Origin: CAYXDO01 sp964463485
GTDB taxonomy: Bacteria; Myxococcota; Kuafuiibacteriia; Kuafuiibacteriales; Kuafuiibacteriaceae
Direction of reading: 5' to 3'
NCBI GenBank assembly: GCA_964463485.1
Contig: CAYXDO010000047.1
Location: forward strand, 4,969 to 68,968
DNA length: 64,000 nt
In this document: piece by piece, positions 1 through 7,702 of the stretch
Layout of the letters: each line of letters starts with the position of its first letter
Position numbering within the stretch: the stretch's first letter is position 1
Notes under the pieces: model-generated
What the model was told of the DNA's origin: nothing
Databases searched by the model: none
What the model saw: the letters and a program-made list of their open reading frames with translations, nothing else
Made by a program: the position numbers and the translations under genes

Positions 1-1
1 C

Positions 2-550
2 ATGGACCCAATCCTCTTTCTCTTGAACGGAATTCTCCTCACGCCTGCGCCGCTTCACCTGAAGGAATCACTCGTTCGCGTCGGAGGCTTTGACGAGACT
101 CTGCCTTGCTCCCAGGAGTATGACCTCCACCTGCGCCTCGCGTGTGATGGCATGGGCCTGAGTCAGTTGAGGGAGAGCCTCTTCATCTCGAGACGCCAGA
201 CCAACGGAATCTCTGCGAACGGAACCCGCGTGATGGCGCAGCGACGAAAGATCTTGGGCGGAGTGCGGGGTCTCCTAGAAGCCTCGAATGCTCTCACCGC
301 GGAGCGACGCACGGCGATCGCCGTCACCCTCGCTCGTTCCGCAACTCACCTGGAGCTCCACGGGAACCGCGAGGAAGCGGGCCTTCACTGGTCGGACGCT
401 TTGGCGCTCGACGCCGATGCCGCCGCCCTGAGCTGGACGCGCCCGTGGCGTCCCATCGTTCGAGCCATCGGATCGACGAACACGGCCCGCGTGCGAAATG
501 GCGCTCGCGGGCTGGTCGAAAAACTCAAGCCAGTCCTGCGCCGAAGCTAG
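2..550 (+). CDS. Family 2 glycosyltransferase, C-terminal part (cut by window edge)
   Basis: Only the C-terminal part of this gene is in the window; the reading frame is open at the left edge, so the first ATG seen is probably internal. The segment GGFDETL followed by an acidic SQEYDLHLRLA stretch is the usual post-catalytic region of GT-A fold family 2 glycosyltransferases, where the Glu-Asp residues sit near the acceptor site. The tail after about residue 60 is helical and not recognised. It ends two bases before the start of the sulfotransferase gene on the same strand, so the two are probably co-transcribed within the polysaccharide locus. The sugar donor cannot be deduced. Confidence 0.75.
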   Translation: MDPILFLLNGILLTPAPLHLKESLVRVGGFDETLPCSQEYDLHLRLACDGMGLSQLRESLFISRRQTNGISANGTRVMAQRRKILGGVRGLLEASNALTAERRTAIAVTLARSATHLELHGNREEAGLHWSDALALDADAAALSWTRPWRPIVRAIGSTNTARVRNGARGLVEKLKPVLRRS

Positions 551-552
551 TC

Positions 553-1470
553 ATGCTCGCGGGCCCTGGATCTACCGAATCGCCGATCCGATTCGTGTTC
601 GTCGGTGGGGTCCCGCGATCGGGGACGACGCTGCTCCAGCGCATCCTCACGCGGCACAGTCGAATCGTCGGCGGTGAGGAGTTTCAAGCGAGCCGCAAAT
701 TCATCGATTTCCACCGCGCCATGGCCGCGCGTCTTCAACTGCGCCGAAGTGAGTTCTACACACGCGAAGAGCTCGACGTTCGCTTTCGCACGTTCTTCAA
801 CAGCTTCTTCGAAGAGCTCCGGTCCCGCCGGCCCGACGCCGTCTGGGTCTCGGAAAAGACACCGGCCAACGTCACGGTCGCCAAAGAGTTGCTCGAGCTG
901 TTCCCCGACGCTCGCTTCGTCCACATCCTCCGAGACGGGCGCGATGTGCTCGCTTCATCACTCGCCGTGCGCCAGCGAGCGGTGAGCGGAAGCCATTCGC
1001 ACGAGCCCGTCGCGAAAGTCGTGGCCGACCGTGTTTCGGCTCGGGAGCTGCTGCGTGCGTACCGATCCGCGGTGGCGGTAGACCGCGACCTTCGAGCGCA
1101 CCCACGATTTCATTCGCTCAGATACGAGAGCTTGGTGTCGAGCCCGGAGTCGACGATGCGCGCCGTCTTCGACTTCCTCGAGGTTCCGTTCGAGCGCTCC
1201 GCGCTGCGGGTGGACGATGGCGGGACCACCGCGATCTTCATCGACGAGATCCACCACACCGCAAATGATCTGCGCCGGCCCATCGATCGCCATGCGGTCG
1301 GTCGCTACCAGAGGCTTCCGCTCACGCAACGAGCGATCGCGGAGCTCGTGCTCGGCGAAGATCTCGAAGCGCTCGGCTACCCGACCTCCCTTGCGACGCG
1401 AACAACCGGCGCGCTTCGCAGAGCGCTTCGCCCTGTCGCACGCTCGCTCAAGTCCGCACTCAAGCGGTGA
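553..1470 (+). CDS. PAPS-dependent sulfotransferase
   Basis: This predicted 305-aa cytoplasmic enzyme transfers sulfate from PAPS to an acceptor, here probably a sugar of the surface glycan. The 5'-phosphosulfate loop PRSGTTLL lies at residues 21-28 and the 3'-phosphate motif FVHILRDGRDVLASS at about 121-135, both as in the Sulfotransfer_1/3 families. The conserved SEKTP segment near residue 99 is also typical. The ATG at 553 is chosen over an in-frame ATG at 445 because the longer form would overlap the upstream glycosyltransferase by 106 bases and the added residues look non-coding. It is the first of two unrelated-looking sulfotransferases in this locus, which supports a sulfated polysaccharide. 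The acceptor is unknown. Confidence 0.88.
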   Translation: MLAGPGSTESPIRFVFVGGVPRSGTTLLQRILTRHSRIVGGEEFQASRKFIDFHRAMAARLQLRRSEFYTREELDVRFRTFFNSFFEELRSRRPDAVWVSEKTPANVTVAKELLELFPDARFVHILRDGRDVLASSLAVRQRAVSGSHSHEPVAKVVADRVSARELLRAYRSAVAVDRDLRAHPRFHSLRYESLVSSPESTMRAVFDFLEVPFERSALRVDDGGTTAIFIDEIHHTANDLRRPIDRHAVGRYQRLPLTQRAIAELVLGEDLEALGYPTSLATRTTGALRRALRPVARSLKSALKR

Positions 1471-1476
1471 TGTTCC

Positions 1477-1510
1477 TGCTCGTGCTCGATCGCGATTTCG
1501 AGCACGAGCA
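1477..1510. terminator. Perfect 12-bp hairpin between convergent genes
   Basis: Arms TGCTCGTGCTCG (1477-1488) and CGAGCACGAGCA (1499-1510) are exact inverted repeats around a 10-base loop. The hairpin starts six bases after the sulfotransferase stop codon, between convergent genes. There is no T-run after it, so a bidirectional or factor-assisted terminator is an inference. Confidence 0.5.
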
Positions 1511-1546
1511 CGAACGAGCACGAACGAGCACGAGCACGAGTACGAC
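1499..1546. repeat. Low-complexity GAGCACGA-type repeat tract
   Basis: An imperfect tandem tract made of units like GAGCAC and GAGCACGAAC runs for about 48 bases and shares its first part with the right arm of the hairpin. It lies in the non-coding spacer between convergent genes. It is probably a slippage product. Confidence 0.6.
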
Positions 1547-1611
1547 GGAGCGAGATCGGTCAGCCCACTGGAATGGTTGGAGCGATCGTTGGGACGACCT
1601 GTTCGGTGCGC

Positions 1612-2622
1612 TCACCAACTCGATCGAAGTCGCTTGATGCGCGTGCTCAAACCGGCTCCGCGATCCGACAAATAACGAAGCGCCGTCACGGCTTCCGCGG
1701 CGCCCCTGCGGGCGCCGACCTTGCGTGCGGACACCAGCCAATCGATGGCGTCGTTCGATCGACCGGCGATGTCCCTCGCGAACGTGTAGCGCGCCACGTC
1801 GTCCCCTGACCAACCCGCCCTCACCGCCCGTGCGGTCACGCAAGCCACCTCCCAGGCGATGGCGGCCCGAAACACTTCGTCGTTTCTAATCCTCGGAATC
1901 GCATTGTCCCACATACTGTCGAGCTGTCGAAATCGGTCCTCTACGTGTCCGCTGCGGCCCAGCGAAGATGGAGCGCTGAGTCGGGGACGGAACGGCCCTG
2001 CCCGATAGTACGAAACTCCGTCACGCGCGTAGGCGGAGACGAAACCCATCACCGACGCTCGCGAGAAATACTCCCAATCCTCGAAGTGACGCATCCGCTC
2101 GTCCCACGGTCCGAGTCGATCGAGCATCTGCCTGCGGCACAATGGCCCCATCGTGTGAAACGTCGGCATGGAGACTTGCTTCAACACCGCCCGATCTCGC
2201 GACAGCTCGGTCTGATTGTAGATGATTCGTTCGGGCTCCTCGAGCGAACAGACCGGACCGTACGCAAAGTCGGCCTCGGATCGAAGCGCAAGCACACTCG
2301 CTTGAGAGGAGATCTTGCCCGGAGCCAGCACGTCGTCGGAATCGAGGAATTGGACCAGCTGCCCGGACGCCTTTGCCAGGCCGCGATTTCGAGCTGCGCT
2401 TGCACCTTGGTTCCTCTGCAGCACGTAGTGAGTGGCGAGCTCGGAATCGCGGCGCTCGGAGCTCCATGCCGCAACGACCTGTCCTGTGGCGTCGGTGGAG
2501 CCATCATCGACGATAACGATCTCGATCGGCCGATAGGCTTGGCGAAAGACACTCGTTAGAGTCTCCACGATGAGAGTCTCTCGGTTGTGAGTCGGAATGA
2601 TGATGCTGACCAGGGGTTTCAA
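1612..2622 (-). CDS. Family 2 glycosyltransferase
   Basis: This GT-A fold inverting glycosyltransferase is expected to add one sugar to the growing lipid-linked polysaccharide at the cytoplasmic face. The opening VSIIIPTHNRE, the VDDGSTD nucleotide-binding loop (about residues 38-44) and the FLDSDDVL metal-binding DxD region (about 93-99) are all present, followed by WDERMRHFEDWEYFSRA, the usual acceptor-side acidic segment. The open frame continues further upstream to 3009, but that stretch overlaps the divergent gene and does not look like protein. No ATG is available near the true N-terminus, so the TTG at 2622 is the best start (336 aa). No clear ribosome-binding site supports it, so the exact start is uncertain. 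Donor and linkage are unknown. Confidence 0.82.
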   Translation of the reverse strand: MKPLVSIIIPTHNRETLIVETLTSVFRQAYRPIEIVIVDDGSTDATGQVVAAWSSERRDSELATHYVLQRNQGASAARNRGLAKASGQLVQFLDSDDVLAPGKISSQASVLALRSEADFAYGPVCSLEEPERIIYNQTELSRDRAVLKQVSMPTFHTMGPLCRRQMLDRLGPWDERMRHFEDWEYFSRASVMGFVSAYARDGVSYYRAGPFRPRLSAPSSLGRSGHVEDRFRQLDSMWDNAIPRIRNDEVFRAAIAWEVACVTARAVRAGWSGDDVARYTFARDIAGRSNDAIDWLVSARKVGARRGAAEAVTALRYLSDRGAGLSTRIKRLRSSW

Positions 2623-2885
2623 TGACTGAGTACATCTAACATGGTGGAAAGCAGGGACCAAGCCAATCCGCGCGCCGTTTCTTTGGTAGATGTTTCTCCT
2701 GTTTGCGCGTATGGGAGCGTAATGCGTGATTTGGACCGAAGCGCAGACCTCGCGGCGGTGTCCCCCGCGCTCTCCGCCGTGGAATCCGGGCTCGGCGCAC
2801 GGCGTGCATCGAGGCCGCATGGGTTCATGCACGTTGGCCAGAACTGTCGCGAGCGAACGAGCGTGCGCCTCGGTTAGAAGAAAAC

Positions 2886-3971
2886 ATGCCGATCCGCGTC
2901 GTCCTGGGTTTCGAATTCTATGGGTCCGGGAACATTGGTGATGACCTGATGCTCGACGGCTTCCTCTCCGAGCTTCAGGAGACTGAGCTCGAGCTTTCTT
3001 GTTGTGCAATGGCGACTCACCAGCTCGACGCGCTACGAGTCAGGTTCCCTCGAATCCTCTGGCTCGAAGCTTCTGCCGGCTTGAAGGAGCGACTCATCCG
3101 GGACTCGGACGTTTGGCTCGGAGTCGGCGGTACTCCCTTTCAGGCCAGCTCGGGTCCCTGGTTGATGAACCGAATCCTTCGTGACCTCGAGTGGGTGGAG
3201 CGACATGGGAAGTCCGCGTTCATGATCGGGGTGGGCAGCGAACGAGAGCTGACTCTTCTGCCAGCGCATCGGGAGCTCATTCGGAGGTGTATACGACGGG
3301 TCTGGACTCGCGACGAAGCGACGCGGGCCTATCTCGAGGAGCGCGTCGGTCTCTCTGCCGATCAGGTCCGGCTAGGCGCGGACCTTGCGAACATCAGCCT
3401 CGGAGAGGCTTTCGTTGGCACACAGCGAATCGGAGAGACGCTAGGGGTCAATTTCTACTCCGAGAAGATCAGCAGGGCAGACATCTCGGGGTTGCGGACC
3501 TTTTCGTTCGAAGCGAGCCGAGCGCGTCCGGTGAGGTTCTTTGCCAACGAGCTTCGGCCCGAATACGAGGCCCGAGTGTATCGCCAAGTCATCGGGCCGT
3601 GGGGACGGGTACCGTTCATGACGCGGCCGTCGTTTTTCGGGCCCGAGTACCGTGCGCAATCGACGTCGTCGATGCTTCGCCATTTCTTGGACTACGAGTG
3701 CGTCCTGTCTTCCCGTTACCATGCACTCTTGACCGCTTCTTGGGCAGGTGCTCGGGTTTGCGCGCTCGAGCGAGCCTCCTCGAAGGTTTCGGCCTTGGCC
3801 AATGAGCTCGATTTCCCATATGTGAAGAGTCCGCTGACGGCGTCAAGACTGAGAGCCGCCCTCGAACGGGCTCGTGGTGTGGCTTCCGAGCGCTTGCACA
3901 CCCTTCGGGGGCGCGCGCGCGCGAGTGTCGCTGAGTTGGTGACCGCGATCGGTTACAAGAAGGAGCCCTAG
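2886..3971 (+). CDS. Polysaccharide pyruvyl transferase family protein
   Basis: This 361-aa protein matches the polysaccharide pyruvyl transferase superfamily (CsaB/WcaK type), which adds a ketal pyruvate from phosphoenolpyruvate to a sugar and so gives the glycan a negative charge. The N-terminal GFEFYGSGNIGDDLML with a Gly-rich loop and GDD, the WLGVGGTPF segment, and the late SSRYHALLTASWAG motif with a central His are the family hallmarks. The ATG at 2886 is the first good start downstream of a 263-base spacer shared with the divergent glycosyltransferase. It lies two bases upstream of the ABC transporter start, so the pair is almost certainly one operon. Some family members act as thiol or other transferases, so the pyruvyl activity is inferred. 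Confidence 0.83.
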   Translation: MPIRVVLGFEFYGSGNIGDDLMLDGFLSELQETELELSCCAMATHQLDALRVRFPRILWLEASAGLKERLIRDSDVWLGVGGTPFQASSGPWLMNRILRDLEWVERHGKSAFMIGVGSERELTLLPAHRELIRRCIRRVWTRDEATRAYLEERVGLSADQVRLGADLANISLGEAFVGTQRIGETLGVNFYSEKISRADISGLRTFSFEASRARPVRFFANELRPEYEARVYRQVIGPWGRVPFMTRPSFFGPEYRAQSTSSMLRHFLDYECVLSSRYHALLTASWAGARVCALERASSKVSALANELDFPYVKSPLTASRLRAALERARGVASERLHTLRGRARASVAELVTAIGYKKEP

Positions 3972-3973
3972 GA

Positions 3974-5854
3974 GTGCTACGAGAGCTCAACCTTTTGAGG
4001 CAGTTGTTCGAGCGCCGAGAGAAACTCCACTACGTCGGCCTCCTGGGCTTGATGTGCGGAGGCACGGTCCTCGAGGTCGTCACTGTTGGCGCCTTCCCCG
4101 CGTTCGTTGCCACGCTCTCGAACCCCGCGCGAATCATGGGGCGCGAGGAGGTTCAACGTGCCCTCGTCACCCTCGGCCTCTCCGCCCCGCCGGCGCCAAC
4201 TTTCATCGCCTGGGCCTGCTTGGGTCTGTTCCTTCTCACGGTCCTCAAAAATGCCTACGCGTTCGCGATCGGGCACCTTCTGCAAGAGCTCACCGAGCGA
4301 CATCGGGTTCGAATCGCCACTCGCCTCTTCGACGCCTATTTGGGAGCTCCCTATGAGTTCCACCTCCACCGAAATTCCGCCGAGACTCTCCGAAAGCTCA
4401 CCAGCGACGCGACCGAAATCGTGTCCATGGTCGTCAACCCGCTGCTCCGAGCCGTCATGGACACACTCACGCTCCTAGCGATCGTGGCCCTCCTGTTGTG
4501 GGGCAGCAATCGCTTCGCGCTCCCTGCGATCGGATTCCTCGGCATCACGAGCTTTCTCATCCTTCGCCGCCTCCGCAACCGCATCAGCCAGCTCGGACGT
4601 GAAATCCAACAGCGAAGTCGCGAGGGCATCAAATCGATCAACGAGACTTTCAATCTTCTGCCGGAAATTCGAATCCTCGGACGCGAACAGGCGTTCTCGA
4701 CTCACTTCGCGACGACGTTCGCTCGCGTGGCCTACCTCGGCCGATTGAGGCGAATCATCACGATGGCCTCGGCCCCTACGCTCGAAGTCATCGCGGTGGC
4801 AGCCGTCGTGGGCCTAGTCTTCGCGAGCATTCAACAGGCACGAGACAGCGAAAGCATCCTCGCCGAGCTCGCGCTCTTTGCCGTGGCGGTGATTCGACTC
4901 AAGAACTGCATGACCTCGATCGTGAACGCCTACAGCAACATCCAATTCCACGCCGTTGCGGTCCCCTCGCTGGTGGACGACCTGGTGTTGCTCGAGAAAG
5001 ATCGGAAACGCACGGTGTTCGAGCCCGTGTCCCAAGCCGAGATCCCTCGCCTGGACCACGAAATCAAAGTCGATCGCGTGACGTACCAATATCCTCTAGC
5101 CGAAGCTCCCTCCCTGAACGAGGTGGACGCGGTGATCAGGGCCAAGGAATCCGTCGCCTTCGTCGGATCCACGGGATCCGGAAAGACCACACTCCTCCAC
5201 CTGCTCGCGGGGTTCATTCGCCCGCGGACCGGCCGAGTCCTCGCGGACGATCGAGACATCGCGACCTTCGAGTGGCGACGATCGCTGGGCTATGTGCCCC
5301 AGTTGATCACGCTCGTGGACGACACTCTTCGGCGCAACATCGCGCTTGGCGTTCCCGACGATCAGGTGGACGAGCATGCGCTGGAGCGAGCGATCGGCGC
5401 GGCGCAACTCACCCAGTTCGTGACAAGCCTCCCGGAAGGGCTCGCTACGCGAGTCGGGGAACGAGGCGTGCGAATTTCGGGTGGCCAACGACAGCGCGTC
5501 GGTCTGGCGCGAGCCCTCTATCGTGACCCTCAAATCATGCTCATGGATGAGGCGACCTCGGCCCTCGACTCGGAGACGGAGCGCATGGTCATGGATTCGC
5601 TCATGGCAGAGAAGAATCGGACCTTCATCATCGTCGCCCATCGGCTCTCGACGATCGTCGGCTGCAGCCGGATCTACCTCATGAGTAAGGGGAGGGTCGC
5701 AGCTTCGGGAACCTATGCCGAGCTCATTGCGTCGAGTGAAGAGTTCCGGAGCTTGGTCGCTTCTTTAGAGAAGCCCTCCGCCACCCAGGCTTCCTCGACG
5801 TCCTCGGAGTCTTCGGCGGAAGTATCTGTGAGCGATGCCCGCGAATTCCTGTGA
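3974..5854 (+). CDS. ABC exporter, fused membrane and ATPase domains (PglK/MsbA-like)
   Basis: This is a 626-aa half-transporter with an N-terminal six-helix membrane domain (about residues 20-320) fused to an ATP-binding domain. The nucleotide domain shows Walker A GSTGSGKTT (about 397-405), signature ISGGQRQR (about 502), Walker B IMLMDEATSALD (about 521-532) and the switch IIVAHRLSTI. In a glycan locus the likely job is to flip a lipid-linked oligosaccharide across the inner membrane as a homodimer, as PglK does; MsbA-like lipid flipping is the alternative. It starts with GTG, two bases after the pyruvyl transferase stop, and an AAGGAG ribosome-binding site sits inside the end of that gene. 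The C-terminus carries a Ser-rich tail of unknown role. Confidence 0.88.
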   Translation: MLRELNLLRQLFERREKLHYVGLLGLMCGGTVLEVVTVGAFPAFVATLSNPARIMGREEVQRALVTLGLSAPPAPTFIAWACLGLFLLTVLKNAYAFAIGHLLQELTERHRVRIATRLFDAYLGAPYEFHLHRNSAETLRKLTSDATEIVSMVVNPLLRAVMDTLTLLAIVALLLWGSNRFALPAIGFLGITSFLILRRLRNRISQLGREIQQRSREGIKSINETFNLLPEIRILGREQAFSTHFATTFARVAYLGRLRRIITMASAPTLEVIAVAAVVGLVFASIQQARDSESILAELALFAVAVIRLKNCMTSIVNAYSNIQFHAVAVPSLVDDLVLLEKDRKRTVFEPVSQAEIPRLDHEIKVDRVTYQYPLAEAPSLNEVDAVIRAKESVAFVGSTGSGKTTLLHLLAGFIRPRTGRVLADDRDIATFEWRRSLGYVPQLITLVDDTLRRNIALGVPDDQVDEHALERAIGAAQLTQFVTSLPEGLATRVGERGVRISGGQRQRVGLARALYRDPQIMLMDEATSALDSETERMVMDSLMAEKNRTFIIVAHRLSTIVGCSRIYLMSKGRVAASGTYAELIASSEEFRSLVASLEKPSATQASSTSSESSAEVSVSDAREFL

Positions 5855-5867
5855 GTCGTCGACTCAC
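5851..5867. terminator. Short palindromic hairpin at convergent gene ends
   Basis: GTGAGTC and GACTCAC (7-bp arms, 3-base loop) form a palindrome that contains the ABC transporter stop codon and touches the end of the convergent sulfotransferase gene. Its place suggests a compact bidirectional terminator, but it has no T-run. Confidence 0.4.
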
Positions 5868-6736
5868 GCTCTGATGCGGCGATCGTCCCATCGTTCGAAC
5901 GACCACGTGCTCTCGGGCAACCCAAAGCTACTCAGAAACCGAGCAGCATCGGCGCTCACGGTTTCGGTGACCCTATCGTGGAGCGACCGATTCCAGGGAA
6001 TGGCCGAATTCGCGGGCTTCTTGAGCACCGAGCGCATGAGGTCCTGAATGGACTCGGGAACCTGCCCTCGAACCTGCTTGAACCACTTTTTGCGGGCCAG
6101 CTTTCGCATGAAGCTCAGTCGATGGGCAGTCCTTCGATTCGAGTCGAGCTCGTGGGGCAGTTCGCGATCCGGAGCTTTCGATGGGTCTGCGCCCAAGAAG
6201 ACGAGACACTCACTTACCACGCGGCTGGGATCCGAGATCAGGTCCTCGTAAGTGCAGACGTGGATCCGGTCTCGTCCGAAAGCGTCCACGTACTGGCTCA
6301 ACTGTTTGAAGTAGAGGCTCGTCTCGAGCAGTCCGTAGCGGTCGATGGCCACGTCGAAGGGTGCGTCGCCGTACCTCCCGATTGGATTGTGCATCCGCCA
6401 CTCCGACTCCAGTCTTCGGATGGGGTGCCTTGCGACGAAGACGAACCTCGTGTCTGGCGGGAGCCACGCCTTGATTCCGGGAATCACTCGCGGGTAGCGA
6501 GTGGGAACGCCGTAATCGACCGAAGACTCTCCTCTGAAGGGTCGCTCGGGATCTTTGAACAATCCCGAGTACCAACCGATCCCGCGCCGGTAGGGTCCCT
6601 CGTGAGAGAAGAAGCAGGGCTCCTTCGGTTGCGACATGCAGAAGTCAGGGTGTCGCGAAAGCGCCTTGTGCAACGAGGAGGTGGCCGATTTACGAGCCCC
6701 GATGATGAGAAAAGTCGGGAGCACGGGCTCAGTCAC
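5864..6736 (-). CDS. Sulfotransferase domain protein
   Basis: This second PAPS-dependent sulfotransferase is about 290 aa long. The 5'-phosphosulfate loop is IIGARKSATSSL near residues 11-22, where Lys-Ser-Ala-Thr-Ser replaces the more common Arg-Ser-Gly-Thr, as in heparan N-sulfotransferase-like enzymes. The 3'-phosphate motif is FVFVARHPIRRLESEW at about 98-113, and the KEPCFFS segment is also typical. The GTG at 6736 is preferred: it overlaps the upstream glycosyltransferase by 8 bases and has GGAG just before it. An ATG at 6766 is the alternative. The overlap suggests translational coupling with that glycosyltransferase, so the modified sugar may be the one it adds. The substrate is not shown by the sequence. 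Confidence 0.85.
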   Translation of the reverse strand: MTEPVLPTFLIIGARKSATSSLHKALSRHPDFCMSQPKEPCFFSHEGPYRRGIGWYSGLFKDPERPFRGESSVDYGVPTRYPRVIPGIKAWLPPDTRFVFVARHPIRRLESEWRMHNPIGRYGDAPFDVAIDRYGLLETSLYFKQLSQYVDAFGRDRIHVCTYEDLISDPSRVVSECLVFLGADPSKAPDRELPHELDSNRRTAHRLSFMRKLARKKWFKQVRGQVPESIQDLMRSVLKKPANSAIPWNRSLHDRVTETVSADAARFLSSFGLPESTWSFERWDDRRIRA

Positions 6737-7547
6737 GACTGACTCCAGAAGGAGTCGAGTGGCCATCGCGCGCGGCGATCGCGAGATCATTCTCGATGAG
6801 TCGCATCGACTTGAGGCTCTCGGCAACGAGCCTTTCATAGGCGTATCGAACCGCCGCCTTGCCTGCGAGGGGTCCGCCGGCGCGCAGGTAGGCGAACGCT
6901 GCCATCAGAGGCGGCATGACGGCTGCGGCACGCAATCGGTCTTTCAGGTTCGCAGGGCCGGAACCCATGATTCGAGTCGCTTCGATTTGAGAGTATTTCT
7001 GCTGATTCTGGATCCAGCGGTCCAAGGTCTTGCGATCGTCGTGAATGAGTCGATGCTTGCAGCGGTACACCGGGCCATCCACGGCGAAGCTGTGGTGTTG
7101 CGCTCGATCCCCGATTCTCACCGCCGACGCCCGAAAGAGTCGTATGTCGGGCGGATAGAGCGTGCCGTGGAGCGGCACGCCCCACAGGCGCATTTCGAAG
7201 GGCACGAGCGCAGCGTCGAAGCCGCCGCCTAGCACCGGGCTGTCGTCGAGCTCCGCCGACAGCTCTGGGGGGACGATCATGTCGGCGTCGAGCGCAAGCA
7301 CGAAGTCCGTGTCGAGCTGACCGTGCTCGAGGGCGAATTTCCACTGCTTGCCGAAGCTTTCGAAGCGGTTCACCCGGAAATCGGCATTTTGGTAAGTCTC
7401 TGCGATCGCGCGTGTGCCGTCCGTGGAAGCCGAGTCGACGACGAGCACGCGCTTGGCCCAGCGCAGAGAATCAAGGCAACGGCGGAGGTTCAGCTCCTCG
7501 TTGAAGGTGATCACTACCGGCGTCACATGGCTGCGAAGCCTCAACAT
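6729..7547 (-). CDS. Family 2 glycosyltransferase (WaaE/KdtX-like)
   Basis: This 272-aa protein has the compact architecture of the LPS core glucosyltransferase family (WaaE/KdtX). It shows VVITFNEELNLRRCLDSL, the VVDSASTDGT loop, the ESFGKQWKFAL segment and the LALDADM metal-binding DAD (about residues 87-89). Such enzymes use a nucleotide-sugar at the inner membrane face. The ATG at 7547 is chosen because GGAG lies five bases upstream; an ATG six codons earlier is possible. The gene is read away from the divergent acyltransferase and overlaps the following sulfotransferase start, forming a two-gene unit. The sugar transferred is unknown. Confidence 0.84.
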   Translation of the reverse strand: MLRLRSHVTPVVITFNEELNLRRCLDSLRWAKRVLVVDSASTDGTRAIAETYQNADFRVNRFESFGKQWKFALEHGQLDTDFVLALDADMIVPPELSAELDDSPVLGGGFDAALVPFEMRLWGVPLHGTLYPPDIRLFRASAVRIGDRAQHHSFAVDGPVYRCKHRLIHDDRKTLDRWIQNQQKYSQIEATRIMGSGPANLKDRLRAAAVMPPLMAAFAYLRAGGPLAGKAAVRYAYERLVAESLKSMRLIENDLAIAARDGHSTPSGVSRD

Positions 7548-7702
7548 GGCTCCGGTACCAACCATGAATTGCGGTCCTGAGAAAGCGGTGATTGAAGGGC
7601 TCTGTATGATTCGGGCTGGAGTCGGCGCTTGAGTTCCGCGCGACGAGCGGATATGGGTGCGAATCCCTACGTTCCAAGACACGTACCGGGCGTGATTCCG
7701 CC

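Noticed and set aside
2623..3009. N-terminal extension of the minus-strand glycosyltransferase
   Set aside because: It overlaps the divergent pyruvyl transferase gene and precedes the first beta strand of the fold with unlike, Arg/Cys-rich residues.
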